DNA from: Candidatus Omnitrophota bacterium
GTDB taxonomy: Bacteria > Omnitrophota > Gorgyraeia > Gygaellales > Profunditerraquicolaceae
Assembly: GCA_016208765.1 (NCBI GenBank)
Contig: JACQXK010000008.1
Location: forward strand, 1-32,279
Length of the DNA: 32,279 nucleotides
Reading direction: 5' to 3'
A program made the translations under genes and the position numbers. Shown here piece by piece: positions 8,294 through 17,780 of this stretch (its first letter is position 1; each line of letters opens with the position of its first letter). Under the pieces are notes generated by a model. That model worked only from the letters and a program-made list of their open reading frames with translations. It did not search any database and had not been told where the DNA came from.

Positions 8294-8388
8294 ATAAGGG
8301 TAGAAGAGATTGTTAAGGGTTGAAGAAATAACATCATAACCCTACAACTTACAACATTTTAATTAAACAATAAAGGAGAATGAAAAGA

Positions 8389-8895
8389 ATGGATTTCTTG
8401 TATAACTTATACGCATTTTTTCCGTATAAGTCGCTTATCGTGTTTAATACTAACACATTAACCGTTTTGTGGGTAGTAGTGGCAATAGTTATATTTGTAT
8501 GTTTTTCAATTCATATATGGAAAATCTGCAGCAACTTAAAAATAAATATTGAGAAGGCTATATCGGATTTATCCGAAGTTGCTTTATCATCTAACGGTTT
8601 ATTAAAAAGCACATGGAATGACTATCACGAAACATTTATTGATTTTTTTGGCTCTAAGAAAACCGATGAGTTTTCTTGCGACTTTTTCAATGAAAAAAAC
8701 CTTTTATCCTCCACTATAAACCTTAAAATGCTCAATTCAGTTAATAGCATACTTGTAGGGTTTGGAATATTAGGAACATTTGTAGGGCTAACTTATGGTA
8801 TAGGTGGTTTTAGTACAGAAACAAAAGACTTTAAGCAAAGCATTCAACGAAAAACGAGATTTAAGGACTTTAACCTACTCGTTTTCTTATTCTGA
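8389..8895 (+). pseudogene. zorA: Truncated ZorA-like MotA/TolQ/ExbB-type proton channel subunit
   Basis: The open frame runs 168 codons. A membrane helix lies near the N-terminus (LTVLWVVVAIVIFVCFSIHI), then a coil, then NSILVGFGILGTFVGLTYGI, the hallmark of ZorA, the MotA-like stator of Zorya anti-phage systems. The similarity stops after about GFSTETKDFKQSIQ (near 8845); the last dozen codons read out of frame into zorC. Type I ZorA proteins are several times longer. The remaining membrane and tail regions, and all of zorB, appear deleted. ATG 8389 fits AAGGAG at 8373-8378 better than ATG 8380. The channel family is clear; assignment to Zorya rests on the neighbours. Confidence 0.72.
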
Positions 8896-10045
8896 ACAAG
8901 GGTTATCATCCATTTTTACACAAGTTGAAGAGCTATATCAGGCATTGCAACTACTGAAGGCTAATTGGAAAGATTATTATATTCGCGGTCTAACAGATTG
9001 TTTATTCAGGAATTGGGAAGACCGCAATAAAGAATCCTTGGAAATATTGAGAAATTTCATTATAAGTCAGCTAAAAAATTATACAGGTAGCAGGACTGTA
9101 ATAGGTAGCCTTTTGACTAATATACGGTTCATTGAAAAAGATAATGGTCCAATAATTCTTGGGGCTGAATTGGCAGCAAAAGGAATTAAGATAACTCAAG
9201 TAACTTCCTATTGTTCATTACCGGAAAGCTGGATAAAATATTCTTACTTTTCTAAGGTTATAGATACTTATTATGAGAAAAGAAAGCAATATTTAGGGGA
9301 GATACTTGAAGAATTGAAGGAAGTGCTTTCAATTCATAACAATTCAATTACAAATAAGAGGGTTGTAAGCAAATTTATTATTCAAGCCAACCAAAACAAT
9401 TTTACACAGTATCAGCAAGATGTGAAATTGCTCGCATTTGAGATGGTGGGCGATCCGGGAATTACTTCAAAATGGGCTCCATTTGAAAATGCAACAGAAT
9501 CAGAGATTCGCAATCTAACACAAGCAAGGTCAATTCTGAATGAATGGATTACAAAAGAATTTATTTCTGTTTTCTTTGAAAAGTGTATTAACGATGAACG
9601 GCGAAAACAATTCTGGCTTAATATGTCACCGCACATATCAGCATTTAAGGTATTTGGTCCTTCCAATATTCGGCAGACATTGAGGATGGATAAAAGGATT
9701 TCTGATTTCGTAGATGCCCGTTTTCAAAGAACGAAAAGCAATATACAGATTGCCGCATTTATGATGCGGATTGGTGAGTATAAACTCATTGAGTTTAGTA
9801 ATCAAGGATATGCATTTTATGCTTATAAAAATGATAATCCCAAAGCACCTTCTTGGGATGGTAGATATAACAGCGTTGGTGAGTTGAGGGATAGCAGTTT
9901 GCCAATGTTGGTACATAGGCAAGGTGATAATGTTACCGATACTAATCCAGAAGGTAGATTAGTCCATAATGATAGTGGTGCCATAAAGTGGGAAAGGGTA
10001 TTTTCCCATTGGATGCAAGAATATTTAGGAATATGGAGTGCTTGA
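8804..10045 (+). pseudogene. zorC: ZorC-like protein (EH_signature domain), 5'-truncated
   Basis: The frame is open from a GTG at 8804, but its first 15 or so codons are the wrong frame of zorA. Real similarity begins near 8850 (EKRDLRTLTYSF). The C-terminal half shows the EH_signature pattern of ZorC: RSILNEWITKEFISVFFEK, RRKQFWLNM, then KLIEFSNQGYAFYAYKND. ZorC is thought to act with ZorD on invading DNA. At about 400 residues it is shorter than the roughly 560 of type I ZorC, matching loss of its N-terminus in the same deletion that removed zorB. No start with a ribosome binding site is visible. It ends in TGATG, overlapping the zorD start at 10045. Confidence 0.72.
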
Positions 10046-11997
10046 TGTTGAATTGGAAATACGATAAAACCTTCAAATTTTACCTTACTGATGAAATTTC
10101 AGGAAGGCTGATCCCTGTTTCAGAATGGCAGGAAACAGGAACAAGCTTCATTGCTCATATTTCTGTATTGCAAGAATTAGCAGATAATGGCTTTGCAGAC
10201 TTCACTGATGATAGCTGTATTGTAGAGCCTGAAAATATTTATCGATTTACCGAGACTGATTTTCAGATTTTAGAGTTGCCACAATTTTACCCCTATGAAA
10301 TTTATATTCAATCAAATGGACAACTGAATCAAAGCAATTTTAATTTCAGATATGGATTTTATGACTTTGCACCAAATGGAACAAGATTGAATGCTAAACG
10401 AAACGGTCTATTAATAGATATAGACCAAAGACAATATCTGTTATCGTTAAATCAGTATAAAATTTGTGAGGCATTGGATGATTTTAACTCACTTTCGGAA
10501 GAAGAGCGAACATTCAAAAACAACCTTCTTCGTTTTGCTGAGATAAAAGGTCTTTCAGATTCGAACGCATCTATCCTTGATAGGTATTTACAGAATGAAA
10601 ATGTTTGCCATCCTGAGAAAATAATTGTTGATATAGAATTTAACGATGGTGTATTGGAAGTAATTCCACGAGTAGGAAATAATGTATTTAATGAACTAAT
10701 TCAAGAGAATGAATTTAAGCCAATTGAAGAATTTCCAAAAGCATTCGACATGTACCGTAATGTTCAGGATGTTTATCCAACATCCAACCTTAATGGACAA
10801 AGAACACGAGTTGTTTTTGATGATAAACAGAAGGAACAAATTAAGATAATCAAAGACAAGCTTCGGAGAACAAGTGATCCTGAAAAAGTAAAACAAATAA
10901 GTGAAGATCCATTTCGATTTCTTGGTCTTGATAATGAGATAATTGACACTTCTGCTTTTTACAGCGAAAGAGTAGTTGAAATTGGTTTATATAAGCCCAG
11001 ATTTTATCCATTTATATGTCCCTATAAATCGGAATGGATTCCTGGAATAGGTATTGAAGATAGAATTTGTGGCAAAAAGAATATTTTCATTAAAACAAAG
11101 ATTGAGCTTGAAGAATTTAAGCAAGAAAAAGAAAAGGCAGTAAAATCAGGGGAAAATAGCTTTGATTGGAAGAATACCTCAATTCCTATTGAAAAAGCGG
11201 AAGAATTTATAAAAATTGCAGAACGACAATTAGCAAACTCAAAAGAGCCAGTTAAGGGAACAATCGCTTTAATCATAAAAGAAAATGTAGAAGGGTCTGA
11301 ATACAGCGAAATTGGTGATGAATTAGACATAGAAATTGAACAAACATTTTTCAAGGTTCAAAATCTTACCCCTGTTGTTTCATTAAAAGAACACCAACAA
11401 GAAGGAATTGCCTGGCTGCAAAATCTATTTAGTAAAAATCTTCGTGGTTGCTTGCTGGCTGATGATATGGGATTAGGCAAAACGCTACAGCTTCTGTACT
11501 TTATTGAATGGCACTCACAAAATTATGACAACAATAAGCCATATTTGGTTGTAGCCCCTGTTTCAATTTTAGAAAATTGGGAAAAAGAGTATTCTCATTT
11601 CTTTATTCCGCAATCCCTACCTTTAACAAAATTATATGGTAATACAGGACTTACTAAGGACTACAATAAAAAATCAGTTCAGGCATTACAAACAAAACAA
11701 CTGATCTTAACCAATTATGAAACGATTAGAGCCTTCCAATTAAATCTCTGTAAAGTAGATTATGCTGTAGCTGTATTAGATGAAGCACAAAAATTTAAAA
11801 CTCCGGGGACACTCATTACGAATGTTTCCAAAGCATTAAAAGCAGATTTTAAGATTGCAATGACTGGAACACCGGTTGAAAATACCTTGGTTGACTTGTG
11901 GTGTATTATGGACTTTGCTAAACCAGGGCTTTTAGGCAATGCCAAGGATTTTGCAAAAGAATTTCAACACCCCTTAAAAAAGAAGAAACAGATATGA
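10045..11997 (+). pseudogene. zorD: ZorD-like SNF2 helicase, N-terminal part (lobe 1)
   Basis: This part has 650 residues from ATG 10045, which overlaps the zorC stop (TGATG, translational coupling); an upstream in-frame ATG at 9988 lies inside zorC and is rejected. It contains the SNF2 lobe 1: LLADDMGLGKT with Lys479, PVSILENWEKEY, DEAQ at 579-582 in VLDEAQKFKTPGT, and MTGTPVEN. It stops at 11997 after KKKKQI, in the linker before lobe 2. In the -1 frame the protein continues without a gap (HPLKK then EETDMKEFGEKLRN). ZorD is the helicase-nuclease of type I Zorya. One missing A in a run of A's explains the break. Confidence 0.82.
11976..11982 (+). other. A-AAA-AAG slippery heptamer at the zorD frame junction
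   Basis: Lobe 1 codons read TTA AAA AAG, placing the heptamer in -1 slippage phase. A -1 shift gives GAA GAA ACA GAT ATG and continues the helicase in frame. An ATGA overlap (11994-11997) also allows reinitiation. No stimulator structure is evident. Loss of one A from an ancestral run of seven is the simpler explanation. Confidence 0.35.
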
Positions 11998-13307
11998 AAG
12001 AATTTGGTGAAAAACTTCGTAACAAAATTGGAATTTTTATTAAACGAAGATTAAAACAAGATGTAGCGAAAGATTTACCTGAGAAATTTGATAATGAGCA
12101 TTCAAAGATAAAAAAGCAAATGCCGATTGTACAACTTGAACGATATAAGGTTGAGATAGAACAAGCAAAAAATTCTGATTTGTCAGTACCAGATAGACGA
12201 AATCAAATATTAAAATCATTATGGGCTATACGAGATATATCTGACCATCCATATTTAGTAGATAATAATATCAATAATTATTCAGGAAAAGAGCTTGTTG
12301 AAACCTCTGCCAAATTGCAAATTTTAATCGATATCCTCTCGGACATCAAGGAAAAAAACGAAAAAGCTATCATATTTGCTGATAGAAAAGAAACTCAAAA
12401 AATGCTTCAGCATGTAATTTTTGAATATTTTCATGTATCATCCAGAATTATTAATGGAGATACCCCTGCTATAAAGCAAGATGAAAGCAAATCTAAACTA
12501 AGCAGACAACAATCTATTAATGAATTTCAAGACAAGAAAGGATTCAATGTCATTGTAATGTCTCAACTTGCAGCAGGTGTTGGCTTAAATGTAACAGGTG
12601 CAAACCATGTCATACATTACAGTCGACATTGGAATCCTGCCAAGGAAGAACAAGCGACAGCCAGGGCTCATCGAATCGGTCAAATCAAGGATGTTTATGT
12701 TTATTATCCTATGGCAATATCTGATGAATTTACTTCTTTTGACATTGTTTTAGATGAATTACTTGCCAGAAAAAAATTATTGGCAACAGCTACATTATTT
12801 CCTACTGAACAAATAGAAGTCAAGCCAGAGGAAATTTTCGAGGATATTTTTGGAATAGATGCCTCTGTTACTGCAACACCTTATACCTTTGATCAAATTT
12901 CCAAATTGACACCTATTCTTTTTGAAGCCTTTACTGCTGCACTTTATGGCAAATTAGGTTACACTATTCACTTAACACCGCTATCAAATGATAAGGGTGC
13001 AGATGTTTTGGCACTTGGTGATAATGAAAATTTCCTGATTCAATCAAAACAAAGCAATTCACTAATAGGCTTACAAGCAGTTCAAGAAATTTTAGGGGCT
13101 AAAGGATACTACGAAACAAAATTCCAGAAAAAGTTTCAATTAATTGTATTTACTAACAGTGTTCTTAATGGCAATGCAAAAGAATACGCAGATAGTAATA
13201 GTGTTGGTTGGCTTGATAGAGATAAAATTGCCGAATACTTGAATCAATATCAAATAACCATTAAGGATCTTCGTAATTGTGAAAAACAAAGGATGGAGAG
13301 GGTGTAA
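11994..13307 (+). pseudogene. zorD: ZorD-like helicase lobe 2 plus Mrr-like nuclease domain
   Basis: This 437-residue frame continues the helicase. It has IGIFIKRRLKQDVAKDLPEK, motif V in VIVMSQLAAGVGLNVTGANH, and motif VI in EEQATARAHRIGQ. The last 130 residues form a restriction-endonuclease-like Mrr domain, with D337 in DKGADVLAL and Q350-S-K352 in FLIQSKQS, the D...QxK set of that family. SNF2 helicase followed by Mrr-type nuclease is the layout of type I ZorD. It overlaps the upstream part by 4 bp (ATGA). It is catalytic only if joined to lobe 1; alone it lacks the Walker motifs. The end abuts a palindromic repeat. Confidence 0.8.
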
Positions 13308-13312
13308 AGAAT

Positions 13313-13407
13313 TGTAGGGGCAACCCTTGCGGTTGCCCTCCTTTCTTGCGGTTGCACAGAATAAGAGGGTAGGAGAGAAGAGGGCAGGTGCGAGACCTGC
13401 CCCTACA
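13313..13407. repeat. GTAGGGGCA palindromic element
   Basis: The ends are TGTAGGGGCAACC and GACCTGCCCCTACA, outer 10 bases inverted; inside are GGTTGCCCTCC and GGGCAGGTG stems. A related 75-bp element sits inside hsdR at 31186-31260. It begins six bases after the zorD stop. Confidence 0.8.
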
Positions 13408-13430
13408 AGAAGGGTTTCTCACCGCAGCAA

Positions 13431-13464
13431 GATTGCTTCGTCGCAGTAGCTCCTCGCAATGACG
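13431..13464. repeat. ATTGCGAGGAGCTAC-type half element
   Basis: GATTGCTTCGTCGCAGTAGC and CTCCTCGCAATGACG match the right half of the full palindrome at 26764-26845. Only one arm is present here. The remainder of the 13308-13591 gap shows no gene. Confidence 0.75.
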
Positions 13465-13540
13465 ACATGGTGCACCTTGCGTAACATCGCTATTTGTGGA
13501 TAAACGCATCTAAATTCCATAACGGGTTATTACATTTTTT

Positions 13541-13585
13541 CTTTGCGTCCTTTGTGACTTTGCGAGAAATTTGGAATGTTAAGGA
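13541..13585. repeat. CTTTGCG/CTTTGTG repeat before lptF, partner of 8193-8237
   Basis: CTTTGCGTCCTTTGTGACTT followed by TGCGAGAAATTTGGAAT matches the copy before zorA apart from small differences and an extra CTTTGTGA-like unit there. It supplies the AAGGA ribosome binding site region of lptF. Confidence 0.7.
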
Positions 13586-13591
13586 ACCAAC

Positions 13592-14656
13592 ATGAAAATA
13601 CTTCATCGATATTTATTAAAAGAGATTATTCCACCGTTTTTATTTGGAATAGGGATATTTACCTTTATTTTCTTTCTGGAAAAGCTGTTTGATTTGAGTG
13701 ATTTTATTATTACCAAGCATGTGGGAATTTGGCCGGCGATACAGATATTTCTCCTTTGTCTGCCGTCAACCCTTCCTATGACCCTTCCTATAGCCACATT
13801 TATAGGGGTTTTGATTGGGTTGACAAGGCTTAAGGGTGACTATGAGCTTACAGCCATTTTTGCCGGCGGCATAAGATTTACATCCTTTTTCTGGTTATTA
13901 ATCGGGGTAGGATTGTTGATGAGTTTGTTGACCGTAGGAATCAATGAATCCCTTATTCCCTGGGCAAACCAGAGGTTCTGGCAGGTATATTCTGATGCTC
14001 TTAAGTCATCATCGTTTATCCCTATAAAATCAGGTAATTTTATTAAGGTAAAGGATATGGATATCTACATATGCAAGATACAAGGAATGAGGCTGGAAGG
14101 GATATATTTTTATCAAAAAGAACAGGCTGTTTTTGCCCGCAAAGGAGAAATGATAAAAAAACCATCACGAATAATCTTTAATCTACAGGATGGGACGATT
14201 CACAAAATAGATAAAAAGGATGCTTCAAGGTATCATCTGTTACAGTTTGATACCCATACCATTGTTGCTGATTTTGGAGAAAGCAATGCCATAAGCATAA
14301 AAAAACGAATACAGGATATGACCACCTTAGATTTGAGACAGGAAATCTTGAGATATAGGCAATCAAGCATGGATATTCTCCCCTTACTCATTGAATTGTA
14401 TAAAAAAATTGCCTTGCCCTTTGCCTGTATTTCCCTTGTTCTGGTTGGCATCCCCTTAGGAATGTCCTTAAGGCAAAAGGGTAAGTCCATGTCATTGAGC
14501 CTGAGCATCGTCTTTGTATTTGCGTATTATCTTCTTCTTATGTTATCCCAGATCCTTTGCGAGAAAAGGGTGTTTTATCCAGGATTCGGGATGTGGCTGC
14601 CAAATATAATTATTGCTGTTACAGGGATATGCTTGTATGTTCGAAGAAGATTGTAG
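13592..14656 (+). CDS. lptF: LPS export ABC transporter permease LptF-like
   Basis: The 354-residue permease has the LptF/LptG (YjgP/YjgQ) layout: MKILHRYLLKEIIPPFLFG at the N-terminus, three membrane helices to about residue 120 with NESLIPWANQRF, a beta-jellyroll periplasmic domain (about 130-255), and three C-terminal helices. With LptG and the ATPase LptB it extracts lipopolysaccharide from the inner membrane. It is followed by lptG after a palindromic spacer, as in the usual lptFG pair. F is assigned because it comes first and shows SGNFIKVKDMDIYICKI; F and G are hard to tell apart by eye. AAGGA lies seven bases before the start. Confidence 0.87.
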   Translation: MKILHRYLLKEIIPPFLFGIGIFTFIFFLEKLFDLSDFIITKHVGIWPAIQIFLLCLPSTLPMTLPIATFIGVLIGLTRLKGDYELTAIFAGGIRFTSFFWLLIGVGLLMSLLTVGINESLIPWANQRFWQVYSDALKSSSFIPIKSGNFIKVKDMDIYICKIQGMRLEGIYFYQKEQAVFARKGEMIKKPSRIIFNLQDGTIHKIDKKDASRYHLLQFDTHTIVADFGESNAISIKKRIQDMTTLDLRQEILRYRQSSMDILPLLIELYKKIALPFACISLVLVGIPLGMSLRQKGKSMSLSLSIVFVFAYYLLLMLSQILCEKRVFYPGFGMWLPNIIIAVTGICLYVRRRL

Positions 14657-14657
14657 C

Positions 14658-14747
14658 AGGGATCAGGGATCAGGGATCAGAAGTTAGGGAATAGGAATTA
14701 CATCCTTCTTCTTCTCCCCTATCCCTATTCCCTGATCCCTGATCCCC
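14658..14747. repeat. GGGATCA palindromic element between lptF and lptG
   Basis: Three tandem GGGATCA units (14659-14680) and TAGGGAATAGG oppose CCTATTCCCTGATCCCTGAT on the right (14724-14743). It folds into one long imperfect hairpin directly after the lptF stop and may act as an attenuator or mRNA-stabilising hairpin. Confidence 0.75.
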
Positions 14748-14770
14748 GACCCCATTTACAGGATGAAAAA

Positions 14771-15862
14771 ATGAAGATACTTCAACAATACATTCTAAAA
14801 ATATTCTTAAGATTTTTCTTCTCCGGCCTGGTATTCTTTACAGGGATAATCATGATTACCGATGTATTTGAGATAATCCCTATGCTTAAGAAGATACCTA
14901 TCATTACGGTAATGGCATACTTTGGGTATAAGATTCCCTTTGTTGTTTTCCTTATTACCCCTGTATCAGTCTTGCTGGCTACCATTTCCTGCTTCAGCCT
15001 TCTCTTGAAAAATAGTGAAATAACTGCTATGAAGGCATCTGGGGTGAGCTTGCAGGAAATTATCTCACCTGTGTTGACAACAGCTTTTTTTATCAGCATT
15101 TTTGCTATGGGGGTAAATGAATTTTTGGTTCCTTTGGCTAATACTAAGGCTGAATATACTAAAAAGATACAGATAGAGAGAAAGCAAGAGGATAAAAATA
15201 GTTATAATATCTCATTTCGGACAACAGGGAATAGATTTCTTAATATTGGCATGATTAATGATGATAATACGAGGATGGAAACCGTAGAGGTTAAGGATTA
15301 TCGGGCGGATAATTCTATCTCTATGCGGATTGATGCCCAGACAGCCAGATGGATAAATAATCAATGGTGGCTGTTTAATGGAACAGAGAGAAGGTTCTCG
15401 TCCTTTTCGTCCGAGGGCAGGATAGTCTCTGAGCAGAGATTTAGTAAAAAAAAGCTGAATATCCTGGAAACACCTGATGAGATACGCGATATTATCACTG
15501 CCAGCAAGGTAAGGGCAGAGGAGATGAGTATGGTTGATTTGTGGCGAAATATTGAGCTTTCTAAGAGAAGCGGCAATAGGGTTGAGGATAAATTGGTGGA
15601 TTTTTATCTAAAAACATCCTTTCCCTTTGCCAGTCTTATCATTGCCCTGCTTGGCATGAGTATTGCCCTTCAAAGCACAAGGGGGGCAATAGCAGCAGGC
15701 TTTGGGATCAGTATTGTCGTCAGCTTCCTATACTGGGAATCCATTGGTATTGGAAGATCCATGGGACATGCCGGTGTTCTTCCGGCAATACTTGCTGCCT
15801 GGTTGGCTAATATCATCTTTGGTATGGTTGGGGTAGCTCTTCTTTTTCGAGCCAAAGGATAG
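14771..15862 (+). CDS. lptG: LPS export ABC transporter permease LptG-like
   Basis: The 363-residue protein has the same fold as its neighbour: N-terminal helices (MKILQQYILKIFLRFFFSG), the coupling-loop region KNSEITAMKASGVSLQEI, NEFLVPLANTKAEY, a periplasmic domain with WWLFNGTERRF, and a C-terminal helix bundle with FASLIIALLGMSIALQS. It is the second membrane subunit of the LptB2FG exporter. AGGA lies seven bases upstream of ATG 14771. No lptB or lptA is in the window. Confidence 0.88.
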   Translation: MKILQQYILKIFLRFFFSGLVFFTGIIMITDVFEIIPMLKKIPIITVMAYFGYKIPFVVFLITPVSVLLATISCFSLLLKNSEITAMKASGVSLQEIISPVLTTAFFISIFAMGVNEFLVPLANTKAEYTKKIQIERKQEDKNSYNISFRTTGNRFLNIGMINDDNTRMETVEVKDYRADNSISMRIDAQTARWINNQWWLFNGTERRFSSFSSEGRIVSEQRFSKKKLNILETPDEIRDIITASKVRAEEMSMVDLWRNIELSKRSGNRVEDKLVDFYLKTSFPFASLIIALLGMSIALQSTRGAIAAGFGISIVVSFLYWESIGIGRSMGHAGVLPAILAAWLANIIFGMVGVALLFRAKG

Positions 15863-16261
15863 GTGATAGTTTACCGCAGAGTTCACAGAGGTCGCAGAGA
15901 TGAACGAAGAGTTATCGGTAATCAGTAATCAGGTAATCGGTAATACGGGATGGTTTACCTTATTGTGAAAGCTTGCGGTTTGAAATCTTACTGAATAACT
16001 CAGGGTTCGTTTGGGAAACGAACCTTACATATGAGACACAGGCTGGAAGCCTGTGCCACCTATCATGTTGGGGGCACAGACATCCTTGCCTGTGACTGAA
16101 ATTCGAAGCTGAAATGTAGGGTGCGTTTCCAAAACACACCTTTGCCGGATACCAAATTAACGGTTATTTTCTGAAATCTGTATAATTACCGAGAACCATC
16201 TTTCGTTTTTCTGCGAACTCGGCGATCTTTGCGGTGAAATATTACTCAAAAGGAGCACAAT
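15863..16261. repeat. 399-bp non-coding mosaic of nested palindromic repeats
   Basis: CCGCAGAG-family arms lie at 15871-15900 and, inverted, at 16211-16239. Nested inside are GGTAATCAGTAATCAGGTAA tandem units (about 15917-15945), a hairpin GGTTCGTTT-GGG-AAACGAACC (16004-16024), and a hairpin ACACAGGC-TGGAA-GCCTGTGCC (about 16036-16057). No gene is seen. The AAAGGAG of malQ follows at 16249-16255. Confidence 0.75.
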
Positions 16262-17761
16262 ATGCAATTTTCAAGATCAAGTGGAATTTTATTACACCCC
16301 ACATCCCTTCCAGGCAGGTTTGGGATTGGGGATATGGGGGAGGGGGCTTATCGATTTATTGATTTTCTATTCAAAAGCAGGCAGAGATTATGGCAGGTAC
16401 TTCCCTTGAGTCCAACCGGTTACGGGAACTCACCTTACAATTGTTTTTCAGCCTTTGCCGGCAATCCTTTGCTTATCAGTCTTGAGGAATTGGTTAAGGA
16501 TGGGCTGCTTCAGCAGGCTGACTTGACGACCGTACCTGCGTTTCCTGAAAATTATGTCGATTATCCAGCAGTTATAGAGTATAAGATGGCTATGCTTCAT
16601 CGTTCGTTTGAATGGTTTAAGAGCCATGGGCAGGAGGGGAATAGTGATTTTGAGGGATTCTGCATAGAAAATTCCTCATGGCTGGATGATTACAGCCTGT
16701 TTATGGCATTAAAAGACGCTTACTGTGGATTATCATGGAACAAATGGGACAAAGGTATGTCTCAGCGGGAAACAAAGGCAATCAAAGAGGCGTCTCATAG
16801 ATTATCTGATCCTGTTTTGTTTCATAAGTATTTGCAATATATATTCGTTAAGCAATGGCTAAGGTTACGGCAATATGCCCATGACAGGCATATCAAAATA
16901 ATTGGTGATATTCCCATCTTTGTTGCTTACAACAGTTTAGATGTCTGGTCACATCCGGAGTTGTTTCAGCTTGATGATAAAGGCAGGCCAATTGTAGTTG
17001 CCGGTGTGCCGCCTGATTATTTTAGCCAAACAGGACAATTGTGGGGAAATCCCCTTTATCGTTGGGATGTTATGGCAGAGGATGGTTATGACTGGTGGGT
17101 TAAACGGTTTCAAATGCTGTTGAGAATGGTTGATATTATTCGGCTGGATCATTTTCGCGGTTTTGAGGCTTACTGGGAGGTGTCGGCTAAGGAAAAGACA
17201 GCTATAAACGGTCACTGGGTTAAGGGGCCAGGGGCTGATCTGTTTAATATAATCAATCAGTCTCTTGGAAAACTGCCGCTTATTGCTGAGGATTTGGGAG
17301 TAATTACACCAGAGGTAGAGGCATTGAGGGATCAATTTGCATTTCCCGGCATGAAGATCTTGCATTTTGCCTTTGGTTCAGGTTCAGATAACCCATATCT
17401 GCCGCATAATTATCCTAAAAACTCTGTGGTGTATACAGGAACACATGACAATGATACTACCAATAGCTGGCTTATCAGAACCAGCACAAAGACAGAACGC
17501 GAGCATGTCTTAAAGTATCTTGGAAAAACAGACGAAATTCACTGGGAGATTATTCGTCTGGCCTTAAGTTCTGTGGCAGACACAGCCATCATTCCCCTTC
17601 AGGATGTGCTTGGGCTTGGTAGTGAGGCAAGGATGAATCTTCCGGGAAAGGTGCTTGCTAAGAATTGGGCATGGCGATATACACAAGGTATGCTGAATGA
17701 CGAATGTCAGGAAAGATTGCGGGGATTGACAGAGCTGTATGGACGCTTTGGAGTGCGGTAG
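16262..17761 (+). CDS. malQ: 4-alpha-glucanotransferase (amylomaltase, GH77)
   Basis: The 499-residue enzyme transfers alpha-1,4-glucan segments in glycogen/maltodextrin metabolism in the cytoplasm. N-terminal SGILLHPTSLPGRFGIGDMG and LPLSPTGYGNSPYNCFSAF are family signatures. The predicted nucleophile is D296 in IIRLDHFRGF, the acid/base is E343 in LIAEDLG, and the third carboxylate is D396 in GTHDNDT. Length and start match short bacterial MalQ. The stop codon lies inside a terminator-like hairpin. Neighbours are unrelated, so it is probably monocistronic. Confidence 0.96.
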   Translation: MQFSRSSGILLHPTSLPGRFGIGDMGEGAYRFIDFLFKSRQRLWQVLPLSPTGYGNSPYNCFSAFAGNPLLISLEELVKDGLLQQADLTTVPAFPENYVDYPAVIEYKMAMLHRSFEWFKSHGQEGNSDFEGFCIENSSWLDDYSLFMALKDAYCGLSWNKWDKGMSQRETKAIKEASHRLSDPVLFHKYLQYIFVKQWLRLRQYAHDRHIKIIGDIPIFVAYNSLDVWSHPELFQLDDKGRPIVVAGVPPDYFSQTGQLWGNPLYRWDVMAEDGYDWWVKRFQMLLRMVDIIRLDHFRGFEAYWEVSAKEKTAINGHWVKGPGADLFNIINQSLGKLPLIAEDLGVITPEVEALRDQFAFPGMKILHFAFGSGSDNPYLPHNYPKNSVVYTGTHDNDTTNSWLIRTSTKTEREHVLKYLGKTDEIHWEIIRLALSSVADTAIIPLQDVLGLGSEARMNLPGKVLAKNWAWRYTQGMLNDECQERLRGLTELYGRFGVR

Positions 17762-17780
17762 CTTACTTGCTACCGCTTTT
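17755..17780 (+). terminator. Hairpin terminator overlapping the malQ stop
   Basis: GCGGTAGC (17755-17762), a six-base loop and GCTACCGC (17769-17776) followed by TTTT form an intrinsic-terminator-like stem; the malQ TAG (17759-17761) is in its left arm. The U-tract is short. Confidence 0.55.

Noticed and set aside
9988-10044. Upstream ATG extending ZorD by 19 residues
   Set aside because: It lies inside zorC; ATG 10045 overlaps the zorC stop as TGATG and gives a natural coupled start.
15863-16261. CRISPR array or riboswitch upstream of malQ
   Set aside because: Repeats are palindromic, of different families and irregularly spaced; no regular repeat-spacer pattern or known riboswitch core is visible.
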